DNA of 64,000 nt from Chryseobacterium sp. StRB126 (GTDB taxonomy: Bacteria > Bacteroidota > Bacteroidia > Flavobacteriales > Weeksellaceae), in assembly GCF_000829375.1 (NCBI RefSeq), contig NZ_AP014624.1, positions 992,001 through 1,056,000 of the forward strand. The letters are read 5' to 3'. The notes under the pieces were generated by a model, which was not told where the DNA came from, ran no database searches, and saw only the letters and a list, made by a program, of their open reading frames with translations. The translations under genes and the position numbers were made by a program. Each line of letters starts with the position of its first letter. Within the stretch, counting starts at the first letter, position 1. Shown one piece after another: positions 49,313 to 57,892 of the stretch.

Positions 49313-50602
49313 ATGAAATATGATATCATTGGTATAGGAATAGGACCATTCAATCTAAGTCTTGCGGCTCTGCTTGAAGAACATAATCTGAAAACCATAT
49401 TTTTTGACAAGGCTCCCAGATTTGAATGGCACAGCGGTTTAATGATAGAGAGGACGACTCTTCAGGTTCCTTTCCTTGCAGATCTGGTAACCATTGTAAA
49501 TCCTAAAAGTCCTTTTACGTATATCAATTATTTAAGAGAGCAAGGTAAAATTTTCCGTTTTTGCTTTAAGGAAAGCTTTTATGTAACCAGGATGGAATAT
49601 AACCTCTACTGTAAATGGGTAGCCTCACAAATTGAAAGCCTGAATTTCAGTCATACCGTTACAGAAATAGATTATAATGAAATTCATCAATGCTACGAAG
49701 TTTCGGTTATAGATCTTATTAATTGTGAAAAGAAAGTGTATCTCACTGATAAAATTGTATTAGGAGTAGGTTCTATTCCTAATGTTCCCAAAATAACAGA
49801 GCGATTCTCTAAAGAACATATTTTCCACTCTTCTGAATACTTACACAGAAAACAATATTTGAAGAAAGGCAGTACTATTACCGTATTGGGTTCCGGACAA
49901 AGTGGAGGTGAAGTATTTTTTGATCTTCTTTCATCCAGACCGGATTTAGACTTAAAACTGAACTGGGTAACAGCAGCAGACAGATTTTTCCCCATGGAAA
50001 ATTCGAAATTCACTTATGAATTTACTTCCATGGATTATATTTCCTACTTCAACAGGCTTCCATTATCAAAAAGAAGAGAAGTGATCAATAAACAGGATAT
50101 TCTATATAAAGGAATTAATGATGAATTGATAAGCACCATCTATGATGAGCTTTATCATCAGCAGATGAAAGAAGAACAACCACTTCCTGTAAAAATATTA
50201 ACTAATAGTTTGCTGGAAGATATGGAGTATGATGAAAATTATACCCTGAAGATGAGGCATCTTGAAGAAGAAAAAACGTTTTCAGTAGATACGGATTATC
50301 TTATTCTGGCAACAGGCTACAGATATGAAGTTCCGCATTTTTTACAACCTATTGAAGGCCGTTTAAACAAGAGCCAAAATGATGGCACATTACTATCTTC
50401 AGAAAATTATACGGTTGATGTGAATGATAATGAAATATTCATGCAGAACGGCTGTGTAGATTCACAAGGGATTATCACCTCAGATTTAGGAATGGGACCT
50501 TATAGAAATGCTACTATTATCAATAAAATATTAGGCCACGAACATTATCCATTGGAGAAAAATATTGCGTTCCAACATTTCGGAGCATTAGAAACTATAT
50601 AA
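49313..50602 (+). CDS. L-lysine/L-ornithine N-monooxygenase (siderophore biosynthesis)
   Basis: 429 residues, the size of IucD/PvdA/SidA-type enzymes. The FAD site is GIGIGPFN (7-14), with RFEWHSGLMIERTTLQVPFLADLVTIVNPKSPFTYINYL as the family block. The NADPH site is VLGSGQSGGEVFFDLL, and the ATGY motif (333-336) is present. It hydroxylates the side-chain amine of lysine, ornithine or a diamine such as cadaverine with NADPH and O2, which creates the hydroxamate precursor. It lies 29 bases after the acyltransferase and three bases before the receptor gene. Confidence 0.93.
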   Translation: MKYDIIGIGIGPFNLSLAALLEEHNLKTIFFDKAPRFEWHSGLMIERTTLQVPFLADLVTIVNPKSPFTYINYLREQGKIFRFCFKESFYVTRMEYNLYCKWVASQIESLNFSHTVTEIDYNEIHQCYEVSVIDLINCEKKVYLTDKIVLGVGSIPNVPKITERFSKEHIFHSSEYLHRKQYLKKGSTITVLGSGQSGGEVFFDLLSSRPDLDLKLNWVTAADRFFPMENSKFTYEFTSMDYISYFNRLPLSKRREVINKQDILYKGINDELISTIYDELYHQQMKEEQPLPVKILTNSLLEDMEYDENYTLKMRHLEEEKTFSVDTDYLILATGYRYEVPHFLQPIEGRLNKSQNDGTLLSSENYTVDVNDNEIFMQNGCVDSQGIITSDLGMGPYRNATIINKILGHEHYPLEKNIAFQHFGALETI

Positions 50603-50605
50603 ACT

Positions 50606-52972
50606 ATGAAGCGTATATTTTTTCTGATTTCTGTACTTTCTTCCTTAGCATTGGCGGCCTGTCCAATTACTTTAGTTGTTAAAAATATTAAAAACTATAA
50701 CCACGATGAGGTGTATGTAGTGATTAACGGCGAAAAGAAAAAGATTTCAAAACAAGGCACTGTTGATTTTGCTGAGGTATCGGATGGTTCTGTAAATGTT
50801 TCTGTATTGTATCAGAATAAATTAATTTATAATGATACGTTAGATATCAATTGTCAGTCACACCAAAAGTATGAAATAGCAGTTTCAGATGCGAACCGTA
50901 TTGATGAGGTGTATATCAGAGGTAAAAAGAAGCTGGAGAAACTCAAAGAAACTCCATTAAGTGTTAAGATTGTTGATATGCAGGCCGTAAAAAGCCAGGC
51001 CAACAATATTGGTGAAATACTGAATATGGCAACAGGAGTTAAACTTCGTACAGAAGGTGGCGTTGGTTCAGGATTTCAGGTTAATCTTGGAGGTCTTCAG
51101 GGGAAAGCGGTCAGAATTTTCAGGGATGGAGTCCCGATTGAATTTTATGGGCATAGCTTTAATCCAAATGTTTTATCTCCCAATATGTTGGACAGGGTAG
51201 ATGTGTATAAAGGAGTAATGCCTATTTATTTAGCATCTGATGCTTTAGGAGGTGGGATCAATTTTATCTCAAAACCTATACAAAAAGACAACCTTGAAAT
51301 TTCTAATGAGATTGCATCATTCAGTACTTATAAATCTCATCTTAATGCAGTATTTACAGGGAAAAAAGACAGTCTGTTCTATGTTGGAACGCAGGCAAGT
51401 TATGTATTTTCAAAGAACAATTATAAAATTCTGGGTGACATTATAGATCCTGAGACGGCCAATCTTAAAAAAGTAGAAGCCAAAAGATTTCATGATGATA
51501 CGGAAGCTTCTTATATGGAAGTCTACACAGGCGTAAGAAATAAAAGCTGGGCCAACGATTTTAGAGTCGGATTTATCTATTCTCATTTCTACAAGGAAAT
51601 TCAGAATGATCTTGAAATGAGAAAACCTTATGGTGAAGCATTTGCCAAAGAAAACAATGTGACGGGCTACCTTCAGTATAAAAAAATGTTCTTTGATAAT
51701 CGCCTGAAATTAGATTTGATGACAGCCTTTGCCAGATATAACAATTCCTTTGTAGACATCAGCAGGCGCAGATACAATTGGCTGGGAGAATCCACTTTCA
51801 GTAATGAAAACAACGTTGGTGAGATCAATAAAGGGAATGATATGAAAATGAGTTACAATATGTTTCATACAAGGCTTAATGCTGCATTCCGGATCAATAA
51901 TAATCACAGTCTGGAATTTGGAAATATGTATTTCTATCAACGAAGAAAAGGAAGCGATCCTTATGGAGCCATCAATATAAATGGGGAAGATGTACTTAAG
52001 ATTCCGGCGATTTACAATAAGAATATTGCAGCTTTGGGATTGGTGTCTCATTGGCTTGACCGAAAAGTGGAAACAGTGCTTGGAGTAAAGAATTACTTCT
52101 TCAGTTCTAAAGGATATACTACGGATAAATATAATTTTACATGGGAGTCTGACCGCAATAAAAACGCATCAGGATATATGGCGGGAATCAGCTATAAGCC
52201 TAAAAATTTTATTCTGAAATTATCTTATGAGAAAGCCGTTCGACTTCCTGATGAAACCGAAATTTTCGGAGATGGAATTTTAATCAAAGAAAATCTTGAT
52301 CTGGAACCTGAAAAAAGTGATAACGTCAATGTTGTTCTGGATTATACTTCATCGAATTATAAGCTGAATACAAGCTTAAATCTCTTCTACAGGAACGTTA
52401 AAAACACAATATTCATGATACCGGATAATCCTTATGGAAGGTATCAGAATTATTATGACAATCGCATCCTTGGGTTGGAATATGAAATTAATTACCAACC
52501 TATTAAAAATATTCAGACAGGATTCAATTTTACGTATCAGGATATAAGGCTTAAGAACCTTTCCGGTTCCGAAAGTATCTGGGAAGATGCCAGACAACCG
52601 AATATTCCTTACTTATTTGGAAACCATTATCTGAGACTGAATTTTTCAGATATTCTCAATATGAAGGATAAGATAGAGCTGTACTATAACATTAATTACG
52701 TACATCGTTTCTTACTCTATCCTGTACCGAAAAACCTTGAGCCAGGATTGTTTTCCAAAGCTACTATTGCTTCCAGTGATCTCCTGATTCCGAATGACGG
52801 CAGGCTGGGCATGGTGGATGTAGGGGTAGGAATTACCTATTTCCTGGCAGACCCTAAGCTGGCCATTAATTTTAGCGTTAATAATCTTACGAACGAAAGA
52901 CTTTATGATAATTATAACGCACAGAAACCTACAAGATCTTATCATTTGAAATTAACGTATACAATTTTTTAA
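50606..52972 (+). CDS. TonB-dependent siderophore receptor
   Basis: 788 residues with a signal peptide (MKRIFFLISVLSSLALAA). An N-terminal extension of about 90 residues precedes a TonB-box-like DEVYIRG near 107-113. The plug follows (PLSVKIVDMQAVKSQANNIGEILNMATGVKLRTEGG, RDGVPIEFYGHSF, GGGINFISKP), then the 22-strand barrel, ending in an aromatic strand (SYHLKLTYTIF). It should import the ferric siderophore across the outer membrane. It sits between the biosynthesis genes and a DUF4374 lipoprotein, as in XusA-XusB type pairs of Bacteroides. Confidence 0.93.
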   Translation: MKRIFFLISVLSSLALAACPITLVVKNIKNYNHDEVYVVINGEKKKISKQGTVDFAEVSDGSVNVSVLYQNKLIYNDTLDINCQSHQKYEIAVSDANRIDEVYIRGKKKLEKLKETPLSVKIVDMQAVKSQANNIGEILNMATGVKLRTEGGVGSGFQVNLGGLQGKAVRIFRDGVPIEFYGHSFNPNVLSPNMLDRVDVYKGVMPIYLASDALGGGINFISKPIQKDNLEISNEIASFSTYKSHLNAVFTGKKDSLFYVGTQASYVFSKNNYKILGDIIDPETANLKKVEAKRFHDDTEASYMEVYTGVRNKSWANDFRVGFIYSHFYKEIQNDLEMRKPYGEAFAKENNVTGYLQYKKMFFDNRLKLDLMTAFARYNNSFVDISRRRYNWLGESTFSNENNVGEINKGNDMKMSYNMFHTRLNAAFRINNNHSLEFGNMYFYQRRKGSDPYGAININGEDVLKIPAIYNKNIAALGLVSHWLDRKVETVLGVKNYFFSSKGYTTDKYNFTWESDRNKNASGYMAGISYKPKNFILKLSYEKAVRLPDETEIFGDGILIKENLDLEPEKSDNVNVVLDYTSSNYKLNTSLNLFYRNVKNTIFMIPDNPYGRYQNYYDNRILGLEYEINYQPIKNIQTGFNFTYQDIRLKNLSGSESIWEDARQPNIPYLFGNHYLRLNFSDILNMKDKIELYYNINYVHRFLLYPVPKNLEPGLFSKATIASSDLLIPNDGRLGMVDVGVGITYFLADPKLAINFSVNNLTNERLYDNYNAQKPTRSYHLKLTYTIF

Positions 52973-52982
52973 TATTATAATC

Positions 52983-54266
52983 ATGAGAAAATCAAAACCG
53001 ATTTCAATCATTTTATCTGCATTAAGCCTCTTGCTTTTTACCCATTGCAGCAGCGATGACAATATTGAAGAGCAACAAAAACAACCCACAACCGAAACTA
53101 AAGACAGCTGGATCATCTATAACAGTACAGCTGGATGGGGTGGAAATATTTATTCTTTCTCAGAACTGCCTCAGGGAGAACTTTCATTAGCTGATAAGAA
53201 ACCTTTCTATCAGATTGCGTATTCTGCAGGTGGAAAAGCTTTCGGAGAAAATATTTACAGACTTGGCGGAGCGGCATCTTCGGAAGAAGGTTTTTCTAAA
53301 CTTACAGCAGATAATGCAGGAAATATTTTTTCAAAAGGTTTCATTGCTACCCAAAATAATGGTTTTGAACCTAATTATCTTGTGGTAAGTGATACAGAAG
53401 GATATTATTGGGATGGTTCAAGAGGAATGCTTAAAATCCAGACCTTTAATCCGGGAACGATGCAGCGTACAGGAGAAATTGACCTTTCTTCATTAGCTCA
53501 AACTATCGATCCTGCTGTTCTTGAACCGGGAGAAACATCTTATCAGGCTGCAGGACAGCTCATTTTAATCAAGAGAGATGATAAACTGTATCTTGACTTA
53601 CAGATCGGTAAGAAAGGTTCAAACTGGCAGATAAAGCCAGTTGTAAAAGAAGTAGCGGTTGCCGTATATAATCTGACTACGAAAAAAGTGGAAAATGTTA
53701 CCAAATATCCTTATGCTACAAATCTTGGGCTATTCACAGACCATGTTCTATGGAGTATTGATGAGGTAACCAAAGATATTTATATGGTGGCTACATCAGA
53801 TATGAAAGCTCAGGATGCAGCCTACTCATCTAAAATTCTTAGAATAAAGAATGGGCAGAATATCTTTGACGCGAGTTTTGAAATCGATATCAAAAATTAT
53901 GTACATCCGGCAGAATTTAACAGAATTTTTGCCCACAATAATAAAATCTATACTACCATTCCTTCATCTGCAGCATCTTATTACAATGGCGGGCATGGAG
54001 TAGGCTACAGAAATGATATCTGGTTCTGGAACGAAATTGATGTTCATACGAAAAAGGCTGTAAAACTTGATATTCCTGTGGATAATTTCTATAATTATCA
54101 GAACCCATTCTTATATAAAAACAGAATCTATTTTATGTCTAATAATAAGGCTGATAACTTTTCAGGTTTAAGTTCTTATGACCCTGTTTCTAAAAATACA
54201 AAAGTTGAGTTTAAACTTAAAGGAAGTGGACGATTAATGGGAGTTAATGTCATTTCTAAAAAATAA
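52983..54266 (+). CDS. DUF4374 surface lipoprotein (XusB-like)
   Basis: 427 residues. A type II signal peptide ends FTHC (Cys22), directly followed by SSDDN. This fits the flavobacterial signal for lipoprotein export to the cell surface (Ser/Lys plus acidic residues after the Cys). The mature part (WIIYNSTAGWGGNIYSFSEL, IYRLGGAASSEEG, VLWSIDEVTKDIYMVATSDM) has beta-propeller blade patterns of DUF4374. Family members such as XusB in Bacteroides are surface proteins that bind siderophores and feed a TonB receptor. The gap to the receptor gene is ten bases, and a strong terminator follows. Confidence 0.85.
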   Translation: MRKSKPISIILSALSLLLFTHCSSDDNIEEQQKQPTTETKDSWIIYNSTAGWGGNIYSFSELPQGELSLADKKPFYQIAYSAGGKAFGENIYRLGGAASSEEGFSKLTADNAGNIFSKGFIATQNNGFEPNYLVVSDTEGYYWDGSRGMLKIQTFNPGTMQRTGEIDLSSLAQTIDPAVLEPGETSYQAAGQLILIKRDDKLYLDLQIGKKGSNWQIKPVVKEVAVAVYNLTTKKVENVTKYPYATNLGLFTDHVLWSIDEVTKDIYMVATSDMKAQDAAYSSKILRIKNGQNIFDASFEIDIKNYVHPAEFNRIFAHNNKIYTTIPSSAASYYNGGHGVGYRNDIWFWNEIDVHTKKAVKLDIPVDNFYNYQNPFLYKNRIYFMSNNKADNFSGLSSYDPVSKNTKVEFKLKGSGRLMGVNVISKK

Positions 54267-54310
54267 TTTCTTTTTTGTTAGTACAATAAGATCATTTGAT
54301 TTAACGACAG

Positions 54311-54337
54311 CCGGAAGAGTTTTCTTCCGGTTTTTTT
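54311..54337 (+). terminator. Terminator of the siderophore operon
   Basis: CCGGAAGA (54311-54318) pairs perfectly with TCTTCCGG (54323-54330), with a GTTT loop and seven T residues. Confidence 0.9.
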
Positions 54338-54399
54338 GTGGGAAAAAGCTTCCCGCCACATAAATCACAATTTTCCTCTTCCGGACGCATGTTATTTAC

Positions 54400-54407
54400 T
54401 AAATTTG
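54400..54407 (+). promoter_or_regulatory. -7 promoter box of the class C serine hydrolase
   Basis: TAAATTTG matches TAnnTTTG exactly, 16 bases before the start codon. Confidence 0.5.
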
Positions 54408-54423
54408 GGAAAATTAAAAAATA

Positions 54424-55968
54424 ATGAAACAGAAATTTTCTTTTTTCATTTTTCTTTTAACCGTAGGATTGGCGAATGCACAGGTTGAAGAGAAAAAACT
54501 GGATGATCTGATCCAAAATACTTTGAAAACCTTTGATGTTCCAGGAATGTCGGTAGGAATTGTAAAAGATGGAAAAGTTACCTATTCCAAAGGATTTGGA
54601 GTGCGTTCTCTTACCTCAAAACAGGCAATGGATGATAACACTTTAGTAGGAATTGCTTCCAACTCCAAAGGGTTCACTTGCGTAGCATTAGCGATTCTGG
54701 CAGATGAAGGAAAACTGAACTGGGACGATAAAGTTTCAAAATATATTCCTGAATTCCAGATGTATGATCCATACGTTTCTCAAAATGTAACGATCAAAGA
54801 TTTGATTACTCACAGAGCAGGATTAGGGTTGGGACAGGGAGACCTTATGTTTTTTCCGGAAGGCGGAAGTTTAACCGTTAATGATATTGTTCACAACGTA
54901 AGATACCTGAAACCTGAAAATCCTTTCAGAACAACTTTAGATTATAACAATATCATGTTCATTGTTGCCGGTGAAGTGATCCACAGAATTTCCGGATTAA
55001 GCTGGGCAGAATTTATTGAACAAAGGATCATGAAACCAGTAGGAATGACCTCCAGTTTTGGAAGCTACAACAGGGCTAAAGCTGTAACCAATAAAATTGA
55101 TGCTCATGCACCTGTAGACGGAAAAGCCATTGCCGTTCCTCACGATTGGAATGAAACGGGTAATGCTGCCGGAGGAATCATGAGTAATATTAAAGACATG
55201 ACAACTTGGGCAGAATGTTTATTAAACAATTTCACCACAAAAGACGGTAAGAAATTAGTTTCAGATAAAAATGTTCAACAACTTTGGAGCTTACAGATTC
55301 CGGATAAAGTAGCGGCTAAAAATCCTTATGATACAAGTTTTTATGGATATGGTTTAGGCTGGTTCCTAAGCGATGTGAAAGGGCACAAACAAGTACAGCA
55401 TACAGGAGGGTTAATTGGGACTGTAACCCAGTTTACTCTCATTCCTGATCTTAAATTAGGAATTGTGGTATTAACGAATCAGCAGTCTGGAGCAGCGTTC
55501 AACACTATTACCAATACGGTTAAAGATTCTTACCTTGGAGTGGCGGATAGAAACTGGCTGAAAACGTATGGAGACAGAATGGCAAAAGTGAATGCAGAAT
55601 TTGATAAACAAAAGAAAGAGGCTTACGCTAAATCTGATGCCTTTAAAAAAGAAAAAGCACTTCAACCCAAAGCAGAACAGTTTACAGGAACTTATAATGA
55701 TGTTTGGTTTGGCGATGTGGAAATTGCTCAGCAGGGAAGTACCTATAGAGTTTCATGTAAAAACTCGCCAAGATTAAAAGGAGAACTGCTGCCATATTCA
55801 AATAATTCATTCATTATTAAATGGGATGATAGAAGCTATGACGCTGATGCATACATTATTTTCGATTATGATGAAAACGGAAAAGCTCAGTCTGCAAAAT
55901 TAAAAGCAATTTCTGATGTTACAGACTTCAGTTTTGACTTTGATGATCTGGATCTGAAAAGAAAATAA
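54424..55968 (+). CDS. Class C beta-lactamase-like serine hydrolase
   Basis: 514 residues with a signal peptide (MKQKFSFFIFLLTVGLANAQ). The beta-lactamase fold has the catalytic SNSK (Ser79, Lys82), YNN as the second motif near 174, and HTGG as the third, in place of KTG. The last 120 residues form a DUF3471-like domain (FTGTYNDVWFGDVEIAQQGSTYRVSCKNSPRLKGEL). Such enzymes are often esterases or peptidases acting on cell-wall or D-amino peptides, and hydrolysis of beta-lactams is not implied. It is a single gene, ending at a repeat hairpin that works as a terminator. Confidence 0.9.
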   Translation: MKQKFSFFIFLLTVGLANAQVEEKKLDDLIQNTLKTFDVPGMSVGIVKDGKVTYSKGFGVRSLTSKQAMDDNTLVGIASNSKGFTCVALAILADEGKLNWDDKVSKYIPEFQMYDPYVSQNVTIKDLITHRAGLGLGQGDLMFFPEGGSLTVNDIVHNVRYLKPENPFRTTLDYNNIMFIVAGEVIHRISGLSWAEFIEQRIMKPVGMTSSFGSYNRAKAVTNKIDAHAPVDGKAIAVPHDWNETGNAAGGIMSNIKDMTTWAECLLNNFTTKDGKKLVSDKNVQQLWSLQIPDKVAAKNPYDTSFYGYGLGWFLSDVKGHKQVQHTGGLIGTVTQFTLIPDLKLGIVVLTNQQSGAAFNTITNTVKDSYLGVADRNWLKTYGDRMAKVNAEFDKQKKEAYAKSDAFKKEKALQPKAEQFTGTYNDVWFGDVEIAQQGSTYRVSCKNSPRLKGELLPYSNNSFIIKWDDRSYDADAYIIFDYDENGKAQSAKLKAISDVTDFSFDFDDLDLKRK

Positions 55969-56002
55969 ATAGTGGAAAGAAAGATGAAAGTCATAAAAGA
56001 TA

Positions 56003-56070
56003 TTCAATAGGGACGGGCTTTAGCCCGTCTTTTTTATATACAGCGGATAAGGGCTTTAGCCGAAACTTAA
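56003..56070 (+). repeat. GGCTTTAGCC paired-hairpin repeat (copy C)
   Basis: TTCAATAGGGACGGGCTTTAG opens the copy and the second hairpin GGC-TTTA-GCC (56052-56061) is followed by GAAACTTA, matching copies A and B at 23.6-23.9 kb. The first hairpin doubles as the terminator of the preceding gene. Confidence 0.7.
56013..56037 (+). terminator. Terminator formed by repeat copy C
   Basis: ACGGGC-TTTA-GCCCGT (56013-56028) is followed by a T run, giving a complete intrinsic terminator after the serine hydrolase. Confidence 0.7.
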
Positions 56071-56128
56071 CCACCCCGTCAAAAAATAAATTTTTTGCCA
56101 GCCCTTCAGCTTTCGGTTTTGGGAGTGG
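56069..56128 (-). repeat. Dispersed hairpin repeat, GGGTGG family (copy 3, inverted)
   Basis: Read on the minus strand, GGCAAAAAATTTATTTTTTG, then ACGGGGTGGTT, match copies 9496-9550 and 22516-22561. It directly follows repeat copy C, so the two repeat families are nested side by side here. Confidence 0.6.
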
Positions 56129-56237
56129 CAGATAATTTTACATCATTGATGGCAATGGTTTCAAAATAGGTATTCTCCTTTTTCTGACATGAAAAAAGAG
56201 TATAAAGACAATGGTGTAAAGAAAAATCGGGATAAAG

Positions 56238-56714
56238 TTATATTTTCCCTGGCTCATAAAAGAAAAGGAGTTTCTTTTTGGCACCGTCAAATTCAGACCA
56301 CGATTCACAGTCTACTTCAAAACCGGCTACTCCACAGGTTGGAAAATGAAAAATATCTTCCGAAATGGAATTGGCAAAATTGGAAATACCATTGTTATGA
56401 GAGAAAATAGCAACCGAACTCAGATTGTCGTCCAGATCATAGATTACAGATTCAAAATTTCTTTCCGAAGGATTGTATAATTTTTCATTTGTAGTACAAT
56501 CCAGCTGATAAGCCTGATTGAAAATTTTGCAGGTATTCAAAGCTCGGACTGCCGGGCTCGATACAAAATAATCGATAGAAATATTATTGTTTTTAAGGAA
56601 TCTGGACATGTTCATGGCATCCTGCAGGCCTTTGTCTGCCAAGGGTCTATCAAAATCCTCCGTTTCTTCCGGCCAGTCGCTTTTCGCATGTCTTACGAGG
56701 ATGAGTCTCTTCAT
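56238..56714 (-). CDS. sixA: SixA-type phosphohistidine phosphatase
   Basis: 159 residues from the ATG at 56712-56714. A longer start would add 18 hydrophobic residues unlike family members. MKRLILVRHAKSDWPE carries the catalytic RHAK (His9, Arg8), DRPLADKGLQDA and YFVSSPAVRALNT are typical of the small histidine phosphatases, and SHNNG follows. SixA removes phosphate from phosphohistidine proteins, and the substrate here is unknown. It is a cytoplasmic single-domain protein. Divergent from ruvX. Confidence 0.85.
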   Translation of the reverse strand: MKRLILVRHAKSDWPEETEDFDRPLADKGLQDAMNMSRFLKNNNISIDYFVSSPAVRALNTCKIFNQAYQLDCTTNEKLYNPSERNFESVIYDLDDNLSSVAIFSHNNGISNFANSISEDIFHFPTCGVAGFEVDCESWSEFDGAKKKLLFFYEPGKI

Positions 56715-56815
56715 ATAGTCTGTTTTTTGGAAGATTAAAATTATAAAAAAAAATATGGAATAAAACATGATTTATATAAAAAAACTGCGTAATGAATAAA
56801 ATCAGTAAATTTTAC

Positions 56816-56823
56816 TAAATTTG
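56816..56823 (+). promoter_or_regulatory. -7 promoter box of the ruvX-def operon
   Basis: TAAATTTG matches TAnnTTTG, eight bases before the ruvX ATG. The transcript would be almost leaderless, as is common in this phylum. Confidence 0.5.
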
Positions 56824-56830
56824 CAGACTT

Positions 56831-57247
56831 ATGGGACAAATCCTTGCAATAGACTACGGAAAAGCCCGTTGTGGCATCGCTGCGACGGATGATATGCAGA
56901 TTATAGCCAGTGGGCTGGAGACTGTAGAGAACCGTGTTTTAATGGAATTTTTAAAAAAATATTTCAATGAAAATAAGGTGGATGAAGTAGTGATTGGACT
57001 TCCCATAGATTTGAAAGGAAATCTTTCAGAGGTGGAAACCGATATTTTAAAATTCATTGAAGCATTTAAAAAAGAATTTTCGGATATTGCAGTCCATCGT
57101 TTTGATGAAAGGTTTACTTCCAAAATGGCTTCATTCTTTATTTCCCAAAGCGGAAAAAACAAGAAGAAAAGACAGGAAAAAGGATTAATAGATAAAGTAA
57201 GTGCAACCATCATATTGCAGAATTTTTTAGAACAAAGATTAAAATGA
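56831..57247 (+). CDS. ruvX: Holliday junction resolvase RuvX (YqgF)
   Basis: 138 residues. ILAIDYGKARCGIAATDDM opens the RNase H-like fold with the first catalytic Asp. VVIGLPIDLKGNLSE is the second block, and FDERFTSKMASFF is the third, with DER in place of DE. It resolves branched DNA or processes 16S rRNA precursor ends. It is the first gene of an operon, with def overlapping its stop by four bases (ATGA). Confidence 0.93.
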   Translation: MGQILAIDYGKARCGIAATDDMQIIASGLETVENRVLMEFLKKYFNENKVDEVVIGLPIDLKGNLSEVETDILKFIEAFKKEFSDIAVHRFDERFTSKMASFFISQSGKNKKKRQEKGLIDKVSATIILQNFLEQRLK

Positions 57248-57816
57248 TATTACCGATAAGAGCTTTTGGGGATCCTGTTTTGAGAAAAGTGGGAAAAGAT
57301 ATAGAAAAAGATTACCCCGGATTACAGGAACTGATAGATAGTATGTTCGAAACGATGTACAGTGCAAACGGAATTGGTCTTGCTGCGCCTCAGATCGGTT
57401 TGGATATCCGTCTGTTTGTGATAGACGTAACTCCTCTTGCGGAAGATGAGGATTATGAGGATATTAAGGATGAGTTGGCAGAATTCAGAAAAGTATTCAT
57501 CAATGCCAGAATCCTTGAAGAATCAGGAGAAGAATGGAAGTTCAACGAAGGCTGTTTGTCTATTCCGGATGTAAGAGAAGATGTGAAAAGAAAGGGCACA
57601 ATCGTTATTGAATATTATGACGAAAATTTTGTGAAACATACAGAAACTTTTTCCGATATTAGAGCCCGCGTAATTCAACATGAGTATGACCATATTGAAG
57701 GGATTCTGTTTACCGATCACCTAAGTGCTTTGAAGAAGAAGCTGGTAAAAGGAAAACTGTCAAAAATCTCTCAGGGGGATGTAAGCATCGGTTACAAAAT
57801 GAGATTTCCGAAATAA
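57244..57816 (+). CDS. def: Peptide deformylase
   Basis: 190 residues. Motif 1 is GIGLAAPQIG, motif 2 is EGCLSIPDVRE (with Ile where many have Val), and motif 3 is QHEYDHIEG, with the HExxH metal site. It removes the formyl group from new proteins using a divalent metal ion, typically Fe2+. The coupling to ruvX is tight, with the start codon within the ruvX stop. It is followed by the DUF5606 gene after 76 bases. Confidence 0.97.
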   Translation: MILPIRAFGDPVLRKVGKDIEKDYPGLQELIDSMFETMYSANGIGLAAPQIGLDIRLFVIDVTPLAEDEDYEDIKDELAEFRKVFINARILEESGEEWKFNEGCLSIPDVREDVKRKGTIVIEYYDENFVKHTETFSDIRARVIQHEYDHIEGILFTDHLSALKKKLVKGKLSKISQGDVSIGYKMRFPK

Positions 57817-57892
57817 TTTAAACAAGGATTAAAAGAAATAATAAAAAGCAAAAAGCTTAACGCTGATTGCAGAATTTACAAAAAATAAAATT

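Noticed and set aside
56189..56410. 73-codon plus-strand frame before and within the sixA gene
   Set aside because: It is antisense to sixA and very Lys/Trp/His-rich without family resemblance.
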